Below, piece by piece: positions 44,717 to 55,450 of a DNA stretch of 64,000 nt. This DNA comes from Phocoena phocoena (taxonomy: Eukaryota; Chordata; Mammalia; Artiodactyla; Phocoenidae). Positions within the stretch are counted from its first letter, which is position 1, and the number at the start of each line of letters is the position of its first letter. Location: the NCBI RefSeq assembly GCF_963924675.1, contig NC_089236.1, positions 34,433,319-34,497,318 of the forward strand. Reading direction: 5' to 3'. The translations under genes were made by a program, and so were the position numbers. Under the pieces are notes generated by a model that searched no databases, was not told the DNA's origin, and was given only the letters and a program-made list of their open reading frames with translations.

Positions 44717-47700
44717 ATGGCAATAGGAACATACATACTGATAATTATTTTAAATGTAAATTGATTAAATGTTCCAACCAAAAGACACTTACTGGATGAA
44801 TGGATACAAAATGAAAACCAGTATATATGCTGCCTACAAGAGACCCACTTTTGACCTAGGGACGCATACAGACTGAAAGTGAGTGTATAGAGAAAGATAT
44901 TCCATACAAATGGAAATGAAAAGAAAGCTGGAGTAGCAATACTAATAGCAGATGAAATAAATTTAAAATAAAGACTGTTACAAGAGACAAGGAAAGACAC
45001 TACATAATGATCAAGGGATAAATCCAAGATGAAGGCATAACAATTGTAAATAGGTATGCACCCAACATACACTACATTTAAATATATAAGGCAAATGCTA
45101 ACAGCCATAAAAGGGGAAATTGACAGTAACACAATAATAGTGGGAGACTTTAACACCCTACTTACAGCATCGGATTGATCATCAATACAGAAAATTAATA
45201 AGGGACCACAAGCCTTAAATGACATATTAGACTAGGTAGATTTAGTTGATATTTATAGGACATTCCATTCAAAAGCAGCAGAATATGCTTTCTTCTCAAG
45301 TGCACACAGAACATTCTCCAATATAGATCATATCTTAGGTCTCAAGTCAAGCCTTGGTAAATTTAAGAAAATCAAAATCATATCAAGCATCTTTTCCACC
45401 CACAAAACTATGAGATTAGAAATCAATTATAGGAAAAGATACTGTAAAAAACACAAACATACTGTGTTTAAACAATGTATACTAAATAATCAATGGATCA
45501 TTGAAGAAATCAAAGAGGAAAAATAATACCTAGAGACAAAGACAACAAAAACACAACAATTTAAAACCTATGGGACACAGCAAAAGCAGTTCTAAGAGGG
45601 AAGTATATAGCAATGCAACCTTACCTCAAGAAACAGGAAAAATCTCAAACACCTAAAGCAATTAGATAAAGAATAAACAGGGGCTTCTCTGGTGGCGCAG
45701 TGGTTGACAGTCCGCCTGCCGATGCAGGGGATGTGTGTTCGTGCCCCAGTCTGGGAGGATCCCACATGCAGCGGAGCGGCTGGGCCCGTGAGCCATGGCC
45801 GCTTAGCCTGCGCGTCTGGAGCCTGTGCTCCGCAGCGGGAGAGGCCACAAGAGTGAGAGACTTGCTTACCGCAAAAAAAAAAAAAAAAAAAAAAAAAAAA
45901 GAATAAACAAAACCCAAAGTTAGTAGAAGGAAAGAAATCATAAAGATCAGAGGAGTGATAAATGAAATAGAGACAAGGAAAACAGCAGCAAAAGTAAATT
46001 AAACTAAAAGCAGCTCATTCTTTCAGAAAATAAACAAAATTGATAAACTTTTAGCCAGACTCAGCAAGAACAAAAGGGAGGGGATTCAAATCAATAAAAT
46101 TAGAAATGAAAAAGGAGAAGTTGCAGTGGACACCACAGAAATATAAAGGATCATAAGAGATTACAATAAGCAACAATACACCAGTAAGATGGACCACCTA
46201 GAAGAAATGGACAAGTTCTTAGAAAGGTACAACCTTCCCAGACTGAACCAAGAAGAAATAGAATATATGAACAGACCAATCACAAGTACCAAAATTGAAA
46301 CTGTGATTAAAAATCTTCCAAGAAACAAAACTCCAGGGCCCGATGGTTTCATGGGCAAATTCTATAAAACATTTAGAGAAGAGTTAACACCTACACTTCT
46401 GAAACTCTTCCAAAAAACTGCAGAAAAGGAATACTCCCAAGCTCATTCTACGAGGCCCACATCACCCTGATACCAAAAACAGACAAAGATATCAAACAAA
46501 AAAAGAAAATTACAGGTCAGTATCAATGATGAACATAGACACAGAAATCCTCAACAAAATACTAGCAAACTGAATCGAACAGCACATTAAAAGAATCATA
46601 CACCATGATCAGGTTGGTTTTATCATGGTGATGTAAGGATTCTTCAATCAATGTGATACACCAGTTCAACAAATTAAAGAATAAAAACCATACTATCATC
46701 TCAAAAGATGCAGAAGAAGCTTTTGACAAAGTTCAACATCTATTTATGATAAACTCTCCAGAAAGTAGGACTAGGGGGAAACTACCTCAACATTATAAAG
46801 GCCATATATGAGAATCCTACAGTTAACATCATACTCAATGATTGAAAGCTAAAAGCATTTCCTCTAAGATCAGGAACAAGACAAAAGTATCCATTGTTTG
46901 CACTTTTATTCAACATAGTTTTGGAAATCTTAGCCATGGCAATCAGAGAAGAAAAAGAAGTAAAAAGAGTCCAAATTGGAAAAAAAGAAGTAAAACTGTC
47001 ACTGTTTTCAGATGACATGATACTATACACAGAAAATCTTAAAGGTGCCCCAGAAAACTACTAGAGTTCACCAGTGAATTTAGTAAAGTCACAAGATACA
47101 AAATTAAGCACAGAAATTTCTTGCATTTCTATACTCTAACAATGAAAAATCAGAAAAAGAGATTAAGGAAACAATCTCATTTACCATCATATCAAAAGGA
47201 ATAAAATACCTAGGAATAAACCTACCTAACGAGGCCAAAACCTATACTCAGAAAACAATAAGATACTGATGAAAGAAATCAAAGATGGCACAAACAGATT
47301 GAGAGATATACCATGTTCTTGTATTGGAAGAATCAATATTGTGAAAATGTCTCTATTACCCAAAGCAATCTACAGATTCAATGCAATACCCATCAAATTA
47401 CCAGGATCATTTTTCAAAGAATTAGAACAAAAAATTGTACATTATGTATGGAAACACAAAAGACCCTGAATAGCAAAAGCAATCTTGAGAAACCAAAACA
47501 GAGGTGGAAGAATCAGGCTCCCTGACTTTAGACTACACTAAAAAGTTACAATAATCAAAACAGTATGGTACTGGCACAAAAGTAGAAATATAGATCAATG
47601 GAATAGGATAGAAAGCCCAAAGATAAATCCATGCACCTATGGCCACCTAATCTATGACAAAGTAAGCAAGGATATACAATGGATAAAAGACAGTCTCTTC

Positions 47701-48734
47701 AGTAAGTGGTTCTGGGAAAACTGGACAGCTTCATGTAACAGAATGAACTTAGAACACTCCCTAACATTATACACAAAAATAAATTCAGAACGGAATAAAT
47801 ACCTAAATGTAAAGCTGGATACTATAAAATTCTTAGAGGAAAATATAGGCAGAGCACTCTTTGCCATAAATCGCAGCATCATCTATTTCAACCTAACACC
47901 TAGAGTAATGAAAATAAAAACAAAAATAAGCAAATTAGACCTAACTAAACTTAAAAGCTTTTGCACAGCAAAAGAAACCATAAACAAAACATAAAGGCAA
48001 CCCTCAGAATGGGAGAAAATATTTGCAAGTGAAATAATTGACAAGGGATTAATCTCTAAAATATACAAATATCTCATGCAGCTCAATATCAAATAAACAA
48101 ACAACCCAATCAAAAAATAATGGGCAGAAGACCTAAACAGACATTTCTCCAAAGAAGACATACAGATGGTCAACAAAAACATGAAAAAATGCTCAACATC
48201 ACTACTTATTAGAGAAATGCAGATCAAAGCTAGAATGAGATATCACCTCACACTGGTCAGAGTAACCATAATAAAAAAAAATATATACAAACAATAAATG
48301 CTGGAGAGGGTGTGCAGAAAAGGGAACCCTCCTACACTGTTGGTGGGAATGTAAATTGATACAACCACTATGGAGAACAGTATGAAGTTTTCTTAATAAA
48401 CTAAAAATAGAGCTACCATATGGCTCAGCAATCCCTCCCCTAGACATATATGTGGAGAAAAACAGAATTCAAAAGGATGCATGTACCCCAATATTCATTA
48501 CAGCACTATTTACAATAGCCAGGACATGGAAGCAACCTAAATGTCCATCAACAGAGGAATGGATAAAGAAGATGTGGTATATATATACAATGGAATATTA
48601 CTCAGCCATAAAAAAGGAATGAAATATTGTCCTTTGCGGAGCCTTGGATTGACCTAGAAATTTTCATACAAACTGAAGTAAGTCAGAAATAGAAAAACAA
48701 ATATTGTATAATATCACTTATATGTGGAATCTAG
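44717..48734 (+). pseudogene. L1-E ORF2 (endonuclease-RT), broken
   Basis: ORF2 starts at ATG 44,717 (MAIGTYILIIILNVN), 58 bases after ORF1, the same spacing as in L1-C. The endonuclease region is 44,720-45,450. A SINE interrupts at 45,680. RT shows NKTPGPDGFMGKFYKTF near 46,325; the FADD site near 46,998-47,020 reads [13 protein letters not shown], with serine in place of alanine. The C-terminal piece at 47,269-47,469 ([20 protein letters not shown]) is open. The stop TAG is at 48,732-48,734. Only short open pieces remain (up to 93 codons). Confidence 0.88.
45680..45897 (+). mobile_element. CHR-type SINE 4, inside L1-E ORF2
   Basis: The head GGGGCTTCTCTGGTGGCGCAGTGG and body are recognisable; the B box is changed (GTGTTCGTGCCC). 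A roughly 30-base poly-A follows. TSDs AAAGAATAAACA are perfect at 45,668-45,679 and 45,898-45,909. The long, uninterrupted A tail and perfect TSD suggest it is relatively young. Confidence 0.96.
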
Positions 48735-48881
48735 AAAAATGGTAGAGATGAACTTATTTGCAAAGCAGAAATAGAGTCACAGATGTACAGAATAAATGTA
48801 TGGCTACCAAGGTGGTGGGGGGGGGATGAATGGGGAGATTGGGACTCACATATATACACTACTATTTATAAAATAGATAGC

Positions 48882-49099
48882 GGGCTTCCCTGGTGGCGCA
48901 GTGGTAGAGAGTCCACCTGCCGATGCAGGGGACACGGGTTCGTGCCCCGATCTGGGAAGATCCCACATGCCATGGAGCGGCTTGGCCCGTGAGCCATGGC
49001 CGCTGAGCCTGTGCGTCCGGAGCCTGAGCTCCGCAATGGGAAAGGCCACAACAGTGAGAGGCCTGCGTACTGCAAAAAATAAATAAATAAATAAAATAA
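48882..49099 (+). mobile_element. CHR-type SINE 5, inside L1-E 3' UTR
   Basis: The best-preserved SINE: head GGGCTTCCCTGGTGGCGCAGTGG, A box TGGCGCAGTGG, B box GGTTCGTGCCCC, body intact. The tail is (AAAT)n. Perfect 14-bp TSDs ATAAAATAGATAGC lie at 48,868-48,881 and 49,100-49,113. Intact A and B boxes mean pol III initiation is possible in principle. Confidence 0.97.
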
Positions 49100-49193
49100 A
49101 TAAAATAGATAGCTAATGAGAACCTACTGTATAGCACAGGGAACTCTACTCAGTGCTCTGTTGTTTCCTAAATGGGAAAGGAATCTAAAAAGA

Positions 49194-49197
<4 letters not shown>

Positions 49198-49239
<42 letters not shown>
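49198..49239 (+). repeat. (AT)n microsatellite in L1-E 3' UTR
   Basis: About 21 uninterrupted TA units follow GAATGTG. They are likely polymorphic and able to extrude a cruciform. Confidence 0.97.
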
Positions 49240-49243
<4 letters not shown>

Positions 49244-49529
49244 AAGACTGATTCACTCTGCTGTACAGCAAGAAACTAAACCACATTGTAAAGCAACTAT
49301 ATTCCAAAAATAAATTAATTTAAAAATAAATAAATAAACACCCTTACTCCCCCTTCTCTCAAATTGGTCACTTTTCTACACTCTTTCATTTTCATTGTAT
49401 ATCACTACCATCTGTAAAATTGTGAAATAAGTTACCCATTACATCACAGTTTCTTTCACTCCCTTATCCAATCCATTATGATTTTAGTATATGTTACCAC
49501 CTACATAGCTGTTATAACTATTCACTTTG

Positions 49530-49830
49530 TTGTATCTTCATTGCCATCAGCCTAGCCTAAATTAATATTCTTATTCTCATGGACTACTCTAGGCCCCTCA
49601 ATGGATTTCTCTGCTGGTTTTAGTTTCTCAATGCAATTCATTCTTCCTATTTCAACTAGTGTGGTATTTTCAAATTGCAAATTGGTAATGCCATATGCCA
49701 ATTGAATTGCAATCAGAGTCTTTCTATTTTTGTTAAGATAATGCTTAAATCTCCCGTGTAAGGGCTATTGTTCTGAACACTTGCCTACCTCTCTAGCTTT
49801 ATTTCATACTATTATTGCTTTTTATTTCTG
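49530..49830 (+). mobile_element. L2 fragment, degraded
   Basis: The order TTCTCATGGACTACTCTAGG, CCTCAATGGATTTCTCTGCT, then CAAATTGCAAATTGGTAATG and GCTTAAATCTCCCGTGTAAG follows the L2 ORF region ('ctggactactgcaatagcctcc...ctccctgc...'). It is diverged with no open frame. 49,347-49,529 upstream has C/T-rich text that may belong to it. Confidence 0.5.
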
Positions 49831-49984
49831 ATGTTCATACTAGTGGTGTGTTGGAAAATGGCTAACACCAGTTTTCTGGGGTAAATAAAATAATGATTTG
49901 TAGTGCTTGATGATTTCTGTGGTGTAAATATTTTCACCATGACTGTTATCCAGCTAACATGACATCAACAAATTGAGACTTTCA

Positions 49985-50820
49985 GTAGGGAGCTTCAACA
50001 ACAGACTTGACCAGTCAGAAGAAAGAATGAATGAATTAGAGGAAAGGGTATTTGGAATTATCTAGTCAGAGAGTAAAAGAAAAAAAAGAATAATGAAAAG
50101 TATTGAAGAAAGTCTACAGGACTTATACCCAGAAATAAATCCATACATGTACTGTCAAAGAGATATCTGCAACACCATGTTCATTGCAGCATTATTTATA
50201 ATAAACAAAATATGAAAAAAAAAACCTGTCGATCAAGGAATCAATAAAGAAAATGTATTGTATATATATAGAATGGTATTTTATTCAGCCATAAAAATAA
50301 GGAACTTCTGCCATTTACTACAACATGGATGAATCTTGTGGGCATTATGCTAATTGTAATAAGTCAGACAGAGAAAGAGATGTGTGATCTCACTTATATT
50401 TATGGAATCTGAAAAGACCAACTCACAGAAAGAGAGAGAAGATTGGTAGTTACAGATAAGGAGGTCACAGATAGGGAGGTTGTGGGGGAAATGTGTAAAG
50501 GTAGTCAAAGGGTATAAACTTCAATTTGTAAGATGAGTAATTTCTGGAGCTGTAATGTACAGCATGGTGACTATAGTCTGCAATACTGTATTGTAAGTTT
50601 TAAAGTTACTGAGAAAGTAGATCTTAAAAGTTCTCATCACATACACACAAAAAATTGTAACTATGTGAGGTGAAAGATGTGTTAATTAACATTATTATGG
50701 TGATCATTTTGCAATATATAATATTGCAAATCATTTTGTTGTATACCTTAAACTTACAGAGTGTTATATGTCAATTATATCCCAAAGAAGCTGGAAAAAG
50801 TTATAAAAGAAATATAGAGT
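49985..50820 (+). mobile_element. Old L1 fragment with internal deletion (ORF1 joined to ORF2 end/3' UTR)
   Basis: 49,990-50,125 is old-L1 ORF1 coiled-coil coding text (CTTGACCAGTCAGAAGAAAG; GAATTAGAGGAAAGGGTA). At about 50,125-50,150 it jumps to the ORF2 C-terminus (ATATCTGCAACACCATGTTC; ATTCATTGCAGC-type block) and then an old L1 3' UTR (GAGCTGTAATGTACAGCATG; GTATACCTTAAACTTACAGA). About 4 kb of ORF2 is missing, by deletion or template jumping during insertion. Confidence 0.75.
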
Positions 50821-50869
50821 TGGGAAAAGAGTCACACAATTAGCTTACCTGAGTAAGTCTGAGTGGGCC

Positions 50870-51262
50870 CCTTTGCACAACTGGTTCCAAAAACTTGGGG
50901 TCTTTGCACATACTATTTCCTAAACTTAGACCTGTATTCATTCATTTTCTTTTTTTAGAGCTCTGCTAAATTGTTATTTCTTCAAGAAAGCCCTCCCTGA
51001 AACAGAGTATTTTATTATAAGACCTTATAATAACTACACAATGTACAATTCCTCTCTGGCATTTTCTTTTATTTTTAATCATATTTCCTGGAGCATTGGA
51101 TTAACATATACCTCTGTCCCATTAGATTATGCAAACTAAGACAGTAGAGATTCTTTCTTTTTTTTTTTTTTTGGTCTTTTTTTTTTAATGCTGATTGTTC
51201 AGCACTTAGGAAGTATGTGGTACTCAGTATATTCTCATTAAATATTTGAGGAATGTGTAAAC
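50870..51262 (+). mobile_element. L2 3' end
   Basis: The blocks ATTTCTTCAAGAAAGCCCTCCC, ATTCCTCTCTGGCATTTTC and CAGCACTTAGGAAGTATGTG, with the terminal TCTCATTAAATATTTGAGGAATG, follow the L2 3' end order. A T-run pair at 51,158-51,187 interrupts it (an antisense A-rich insertion or slippage). Confidence 0.78.
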
Positions 51263-52525
51263 AGAATATTTATAAAGAGAAAAAATATCAATGGTGTAAA
51301 AAATTACATTTATTTGCCATTTTGCCTAACATAGAAAAATTTCAATTTTTAATTTTCGTAGTGACTGTCCAAATTCTCAGAAGACAGGTAGGACTTTCTA
51401 CAGTGAATACGACTCCCTTAATCACATATGTGATACACGTTATGAATTGGCTTATTAATATCCATCTGATCCTACTGTTATTACTATAGTTTGACACCTA
51501 AAATCACGTATTTTAATCTCTGCAATGGCGGTTCTGTATATACATTTCTTTTCTCTCATAAGATACACACATGTGGGTTTTGGAATGCAAAGTTGAGGTT
51601 GAGGCCATCTGTTTTGACATTATTAAGCAAGGACAAAAACATATGAGTGCTAACCAGCAGTTTCAGTGGCCAGACTCAACATTTTTATATCTACTTATCA
51701 GTTCGTGGTTATGTAATATAATCATAGCATCAGCAGCAGCAACAGCAGGAGATTCCTGACCTTGGGATTAGAACTTTGTTATATTTCCCTGAATACAATA
51801 GTTCTGCAATGTCTGCAGACTGCAGCCCATCTAATAAATCTGTAAGTATCTAAATCCACATTGTTACACACATTTCTGCTTCACATACATGGAGTGATTT
51901 CTCTTCCTTTCCATGAACCTTAAGTGTCTCATACTCAGACTTCCCCATTTCTGCTCATGTACATTTATTAATAATCTTTTGTTTGCAGACAACAATAAAT
52001 AGACTAAAAATTGGGAAATGAAATGGCTTCAGTACAAGAAGTATAACATTGCATCTCACATCTGTGCATTTGTTTCATTGTTTTGGTTTGGATTTTTTCC
52101 CTCATTGCAGAACTTCATTTTCTCCTTCCTAGTCTGTATGTCTTAAAGTAAAAATGTATATCCTCTGTTTAAATATTAGTCAGACTGGGACAGGATGTTT
52201 TTAGTTCCAATTCCAAAGTCATAATTAACAAATTGTTTGATTCCCTGTTGGAGTCCAATCAAATTTGGCGAATAGGACAAGTACATGGAATAAAATAACT
52301 GCTGGTAGCCCATAATTAACCGTGTGTATCTAGGTAAAGATCTATTGCTAGAAAACCAAAAAAAGCATTATGAGCTTGGTAGCTTCTCCAGATACGGCTG
52401 GTTTACCATAACAGCAAATATAATTTATTTTAACTTATTTTCTCAATCTTAAATTGCATGTTTAACAGTAACAATACTTTTGAAATTGGGATGCGTTAAG
52501 TAAGACTACTACCAAAAATCTTAGC
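51263..52525. other. Unique DNA, no gene called
   Basis: ORFs of 78 codons (51,253-51,489) and 62 codons (51,571-51,759) occur without a domain, and their neighbourhood has no start or splice context I can support. A CAG-rich stretch (CAGCAGCAGCAACAGCAGG) is at about 51,731-51,749. Confidence 0.55.
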
Positions 52526-52529
52526 TGAA

Positions 52530-52790
52530 ATAGTTTTCCATTGTGATACTACCATTTTACATTCCCACCTGTAATGTTTCTAAGTTTCAATTGATCCATA
52601 TGCTCACCAAAATAGTTGTTTTTCTGTCTTTTTCTTTTTAGCCATTTGGTGGGTATATAGTGGTATTGCCTTGAGTTATTAACTAATAGTTCTCTGACAA
52701 CTGCTAATGTGGAGTATCTTTTCATATGATTTTTGACCATTTGACTAACATGAATTTAAGCCCATGTCTCATTATTGATTAAAATGTCTT
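52530..52790 (-). mobile_element. Old L1 ORF2 fragment, antisense
   Basis: ACCATTTTACATTCCCACCT, TTTTTAGCCATTTGGTGGGT with ATATAGTGGTATTGCCTTGA, and GGAGTATCTTTTCATATGAT follow the antisense order of the old-L1 ORF2 C-terminal region, comparable with 31,570-31,770. The minus-strand ORF over it at 52,549-52,740 is a decayed piece of that frame. Confidence 0.65.
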
Positions 52791-53059
52791 TATAATATTA
52801 AACTCTGATGCAGATTAAAAAGTAAAGTTATTGTTTATCCATTAGCTTGTCTACAAATACCTGATGAAGTAATTAAAGGCTGTAGAAATGGTCAGTTTTC
52901 TCATAGAATTGTCAAAGCTAAGAGTGGTAGATCTGACTGATCATGCATTTGGGAGGATTTCTTCTGAAATCCATCTCAGAAAATTTCCTCTGTGAGTTAG
53001 GTAGATTAATTTAAATTTATGGTCACAGGACTTACATTGTCATATTATACTACCTGTCA

Positions 53060-54300
53060 GTCCCATATATTTTCCAATATAATTTCCTTACTCTCTGAGA
53101 AAATTATCTTATGTTTTTCTTCTTTACCCAGATCTCCTTCTGCCCTCTCCCACTATTTAGCTGATGACTACTCATCATACACAATGAAAAAATCAGAAAT
53201 AGTAAAAGCATCATTGTCAACCACCAAGTAAAAGAGTGACTGAAAAATACACCTACTATTTGTAGACTTACATTTCTTCACAAAAATGTACTGTTATTAT
53301 CCTTCATTAAAAAACATTATATATAATTATATAATACTCCTCACTTCATTTATTTTTCTTTCTCATCTTCCACTTATTAAAACCACTTCTATCAGGCTTA
53401 TATCCCCTAAAAACCTTCACCTAGGTGGATTTGCTCTTGTTAAGATCAACAATGACCTCCATTTGCCTTTTCCATGGATACCACTGTATCCTCATTTTAC
53501 TCAACCATTCACTATATTCCACACAGTAGATTTCCTTTTCTAATTTTATTCTTTCTTTTTTGACTTTCATGACACCTCACACTTTTTGTCTGTTTTTATA
53601 CAAATGCCCTTTTATATGATCCCTAAAATGTTTGTATCCCCATACCTTACTCCTCTGATTTTTTTCCCTCTATTTGTATTATTACCGTAAATTTTTTCAG
53701 TCAAATCAACGAGCCTAATATCTCCCATATAATGTTGACCTTTTAGTGTGTCTCGCTAGCCCTGCCCTCCTATTTGAGGGCTGGACTTCTATATTCAATT
53801 GCTTCAGTTATACCTTAAGTGAATATTTAATTATCATCTCAATTTAATCTTGTCTAAAACAGAATTGTTGGGTTCATATGCTTCCTCTCCTAAATGTTTT
53901 TTCCTGAGTCTACCTCATTTAGAAAATAAGCCCATAATCTGTCTAGTTTTCCTAACCAAAAACATCATAGGAATCATCCTTCATTCTTCTCTTTCCCTTA
54001 AACCATATTCATCACAATATATTTTCATCTTTGTTCCAAATGTACCTTAAGTATTTTTTTTACTTCTTGGTTTCCTGCTATGACTCTATAGTCCATATCA
54101 CCATCTTTCCTGCCATTTGACTACTGAATTTCCTCTCAATTGATTTCCCTCATTATTTTCTCCAACTACAGTCAATTTTCTAACATGCAAGCAGAGAGAT
54201 TCTTCTAAAATTTAAATCCTATTTTATCACTCACAAGTCTGAAAATGTTGTTTTAACATTGCCATTAGAATAAAATTAGAAATCCATATTTCTAATCTAT
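53060..54300 (+). mobile_element. L2 ORF2-region copy, long and degraded
   Basis: The succession GTTAAGATCAACAATGACCTCC, CACTGTATCCTCATTTTACTCA, TCAATTGCTTCAGTTATACC, CTTGTCTAAAACAGAATTG, GGAATCATCCTTCATTCTTC, CTGTAGTCCATATCACCATC-like text and TCACTCACAAGTCTGAAAA follows the L2 (CR1-clade) ORF2 reverse-transcriptase and C-terminal order for over 1.2 kb. ORFs of 66-85 codons in it are by-products or remnants. No intact RT motif is visible. Confidence 0.75.
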
Positions 54301-55450
54301 TGTAGCAAGATATACGAAGGATGATAGAGAACTGGATGATAACAGCATAATAATTGTTAGGAGATGTCAGATCTGTTAGCAATGCTTTTATAATTTAAAA
54401 ACATCTGATTGTACGCCTTTGCAGCTATGCCCAGGTATTTCAGATCTCAAAATATTTGCTTTTGTGAAAAAATAATAATTTATTCACTAACTATATGTCC
54501 CTAGCTATTGTAAGGTCAAGGTTGGAATTGGGTACCACACACTTAGAATTCTATATAGCTGTGCTTTTCTCAAGCACTGTAGAATTTCAAGGACCACAGA
54601 AATGCCAAAAAAAAAAAATTTACTCATCTTCAAAAGATATGTGATAAAAGTTGCTATTTTTCTAAGTTTTCATTTTCTGATGTATAAGGATCAACTGTTG
54701 TTAAACCTGTGAAAAATATAATTCTACTTATACTTACCCCAATGATCACAAAATAAGGTGATTGCCATCAAAATCTGTGTATGGATAAAAAGTGACTTAT
54801 GCATAGAGTTCTTGCATTTTTCATGAAGTCTCAATTTTAGCGAAGCACTGTGTACTGTTATCATCAGTGCAACTGGTAAAGAGCCAAGGGAATTAAATTT
54901 CACACACAAAATATCTCTTTTAAAAAATAATCAGTGTGTTTTCAGATCGTAAAAGCAAAATATTACTGGCTCTACAGTTTTCACCAAATATAACAGAAAT
55001 TCTCATTTTACTGTTGGAAATATAAACCTCTCAATACAGTAAAACATGGATTGTATTCATTTTCTTGATCCTTTTAGTGGCATACAATATTTTATTTATT
55101 TCTTAAAAATAAGTATGAGAAAAATATATTAAGTATTATTTAATGCAATAATTTTGTTCCTCTAAACAAGAATTCTGGTTTAAAGGTTTGAAGTAAACAT
55201 CTGATATGAGTACCAATAAAATGCATGGAAATATTACTTAAATGTTAACCATGAGCCCAAGGAAACCATTACACATTATTTGTAAAAGTTAGTTTCAAAA
55301 TATCAAACCTCTAACTCACAACTAGATGTTGAGATTTATGACCTTTAAAAGTTAAAAGTAAAAACAAAAACTCCCCTTCCTCGCTGTGTCTCTTTGTGTG
55401 TTTGTGATATATAAACACCCAACATGCATACACATGTATAGTTAAGCTAA
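54301..55450. other. Unique AT-rich DNA
   Basis: No gene or recognisable repeat is seen. A 61-codon minus-strand ORF at 54,724-54,909 has no recognisable domain. Confidence 0.6.

Larger units (their letters stand above)
41821..49339 (+). mobile_element. L1-E, full-length LINE-1
   Basis: The sense L1 head is GGGGGCTGAGTCAAGATGAC, a 5' end distinct from L1-B/D2. It has a long 5' UTR, ORF1, ORF2, a type II 3' UTR and an A-rich end (AAAAATAAATAAATAAA). A probable TSD is AAAGACCCTTA (41,809-41,819) against AAACACCCTTA (49,336-49,346), 10 of 11. Two CHR SINEs (45,680 and 48,882) inserted later. Both ORFs are more eroded than in L1-C or D2. Confidence 0.9.
48735..49339 (+). mobile_element. L1-E 3' UTR (type II), with SINE and (AT)n
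   Basis: Type II blocks present are ATGAACTTATTTGCAAAGCA, the G-run GGTGGTGGGGGGGGG, TTGGGACTCACATATATACA and GCTAATGAGAACCTACTGTA, then CTGATTCACTCTGCTGTACA. SINE 5 sits at 48,882-49,099 and an (AT)n tract at 49,198-49,239. Confidence 0.82.

Noticed and set aside
49198..49239. Regular short repeats as a CRISPR array
   Set aside because: They are uninterrupted (AT)n with no spacers, in a mammalian genome.
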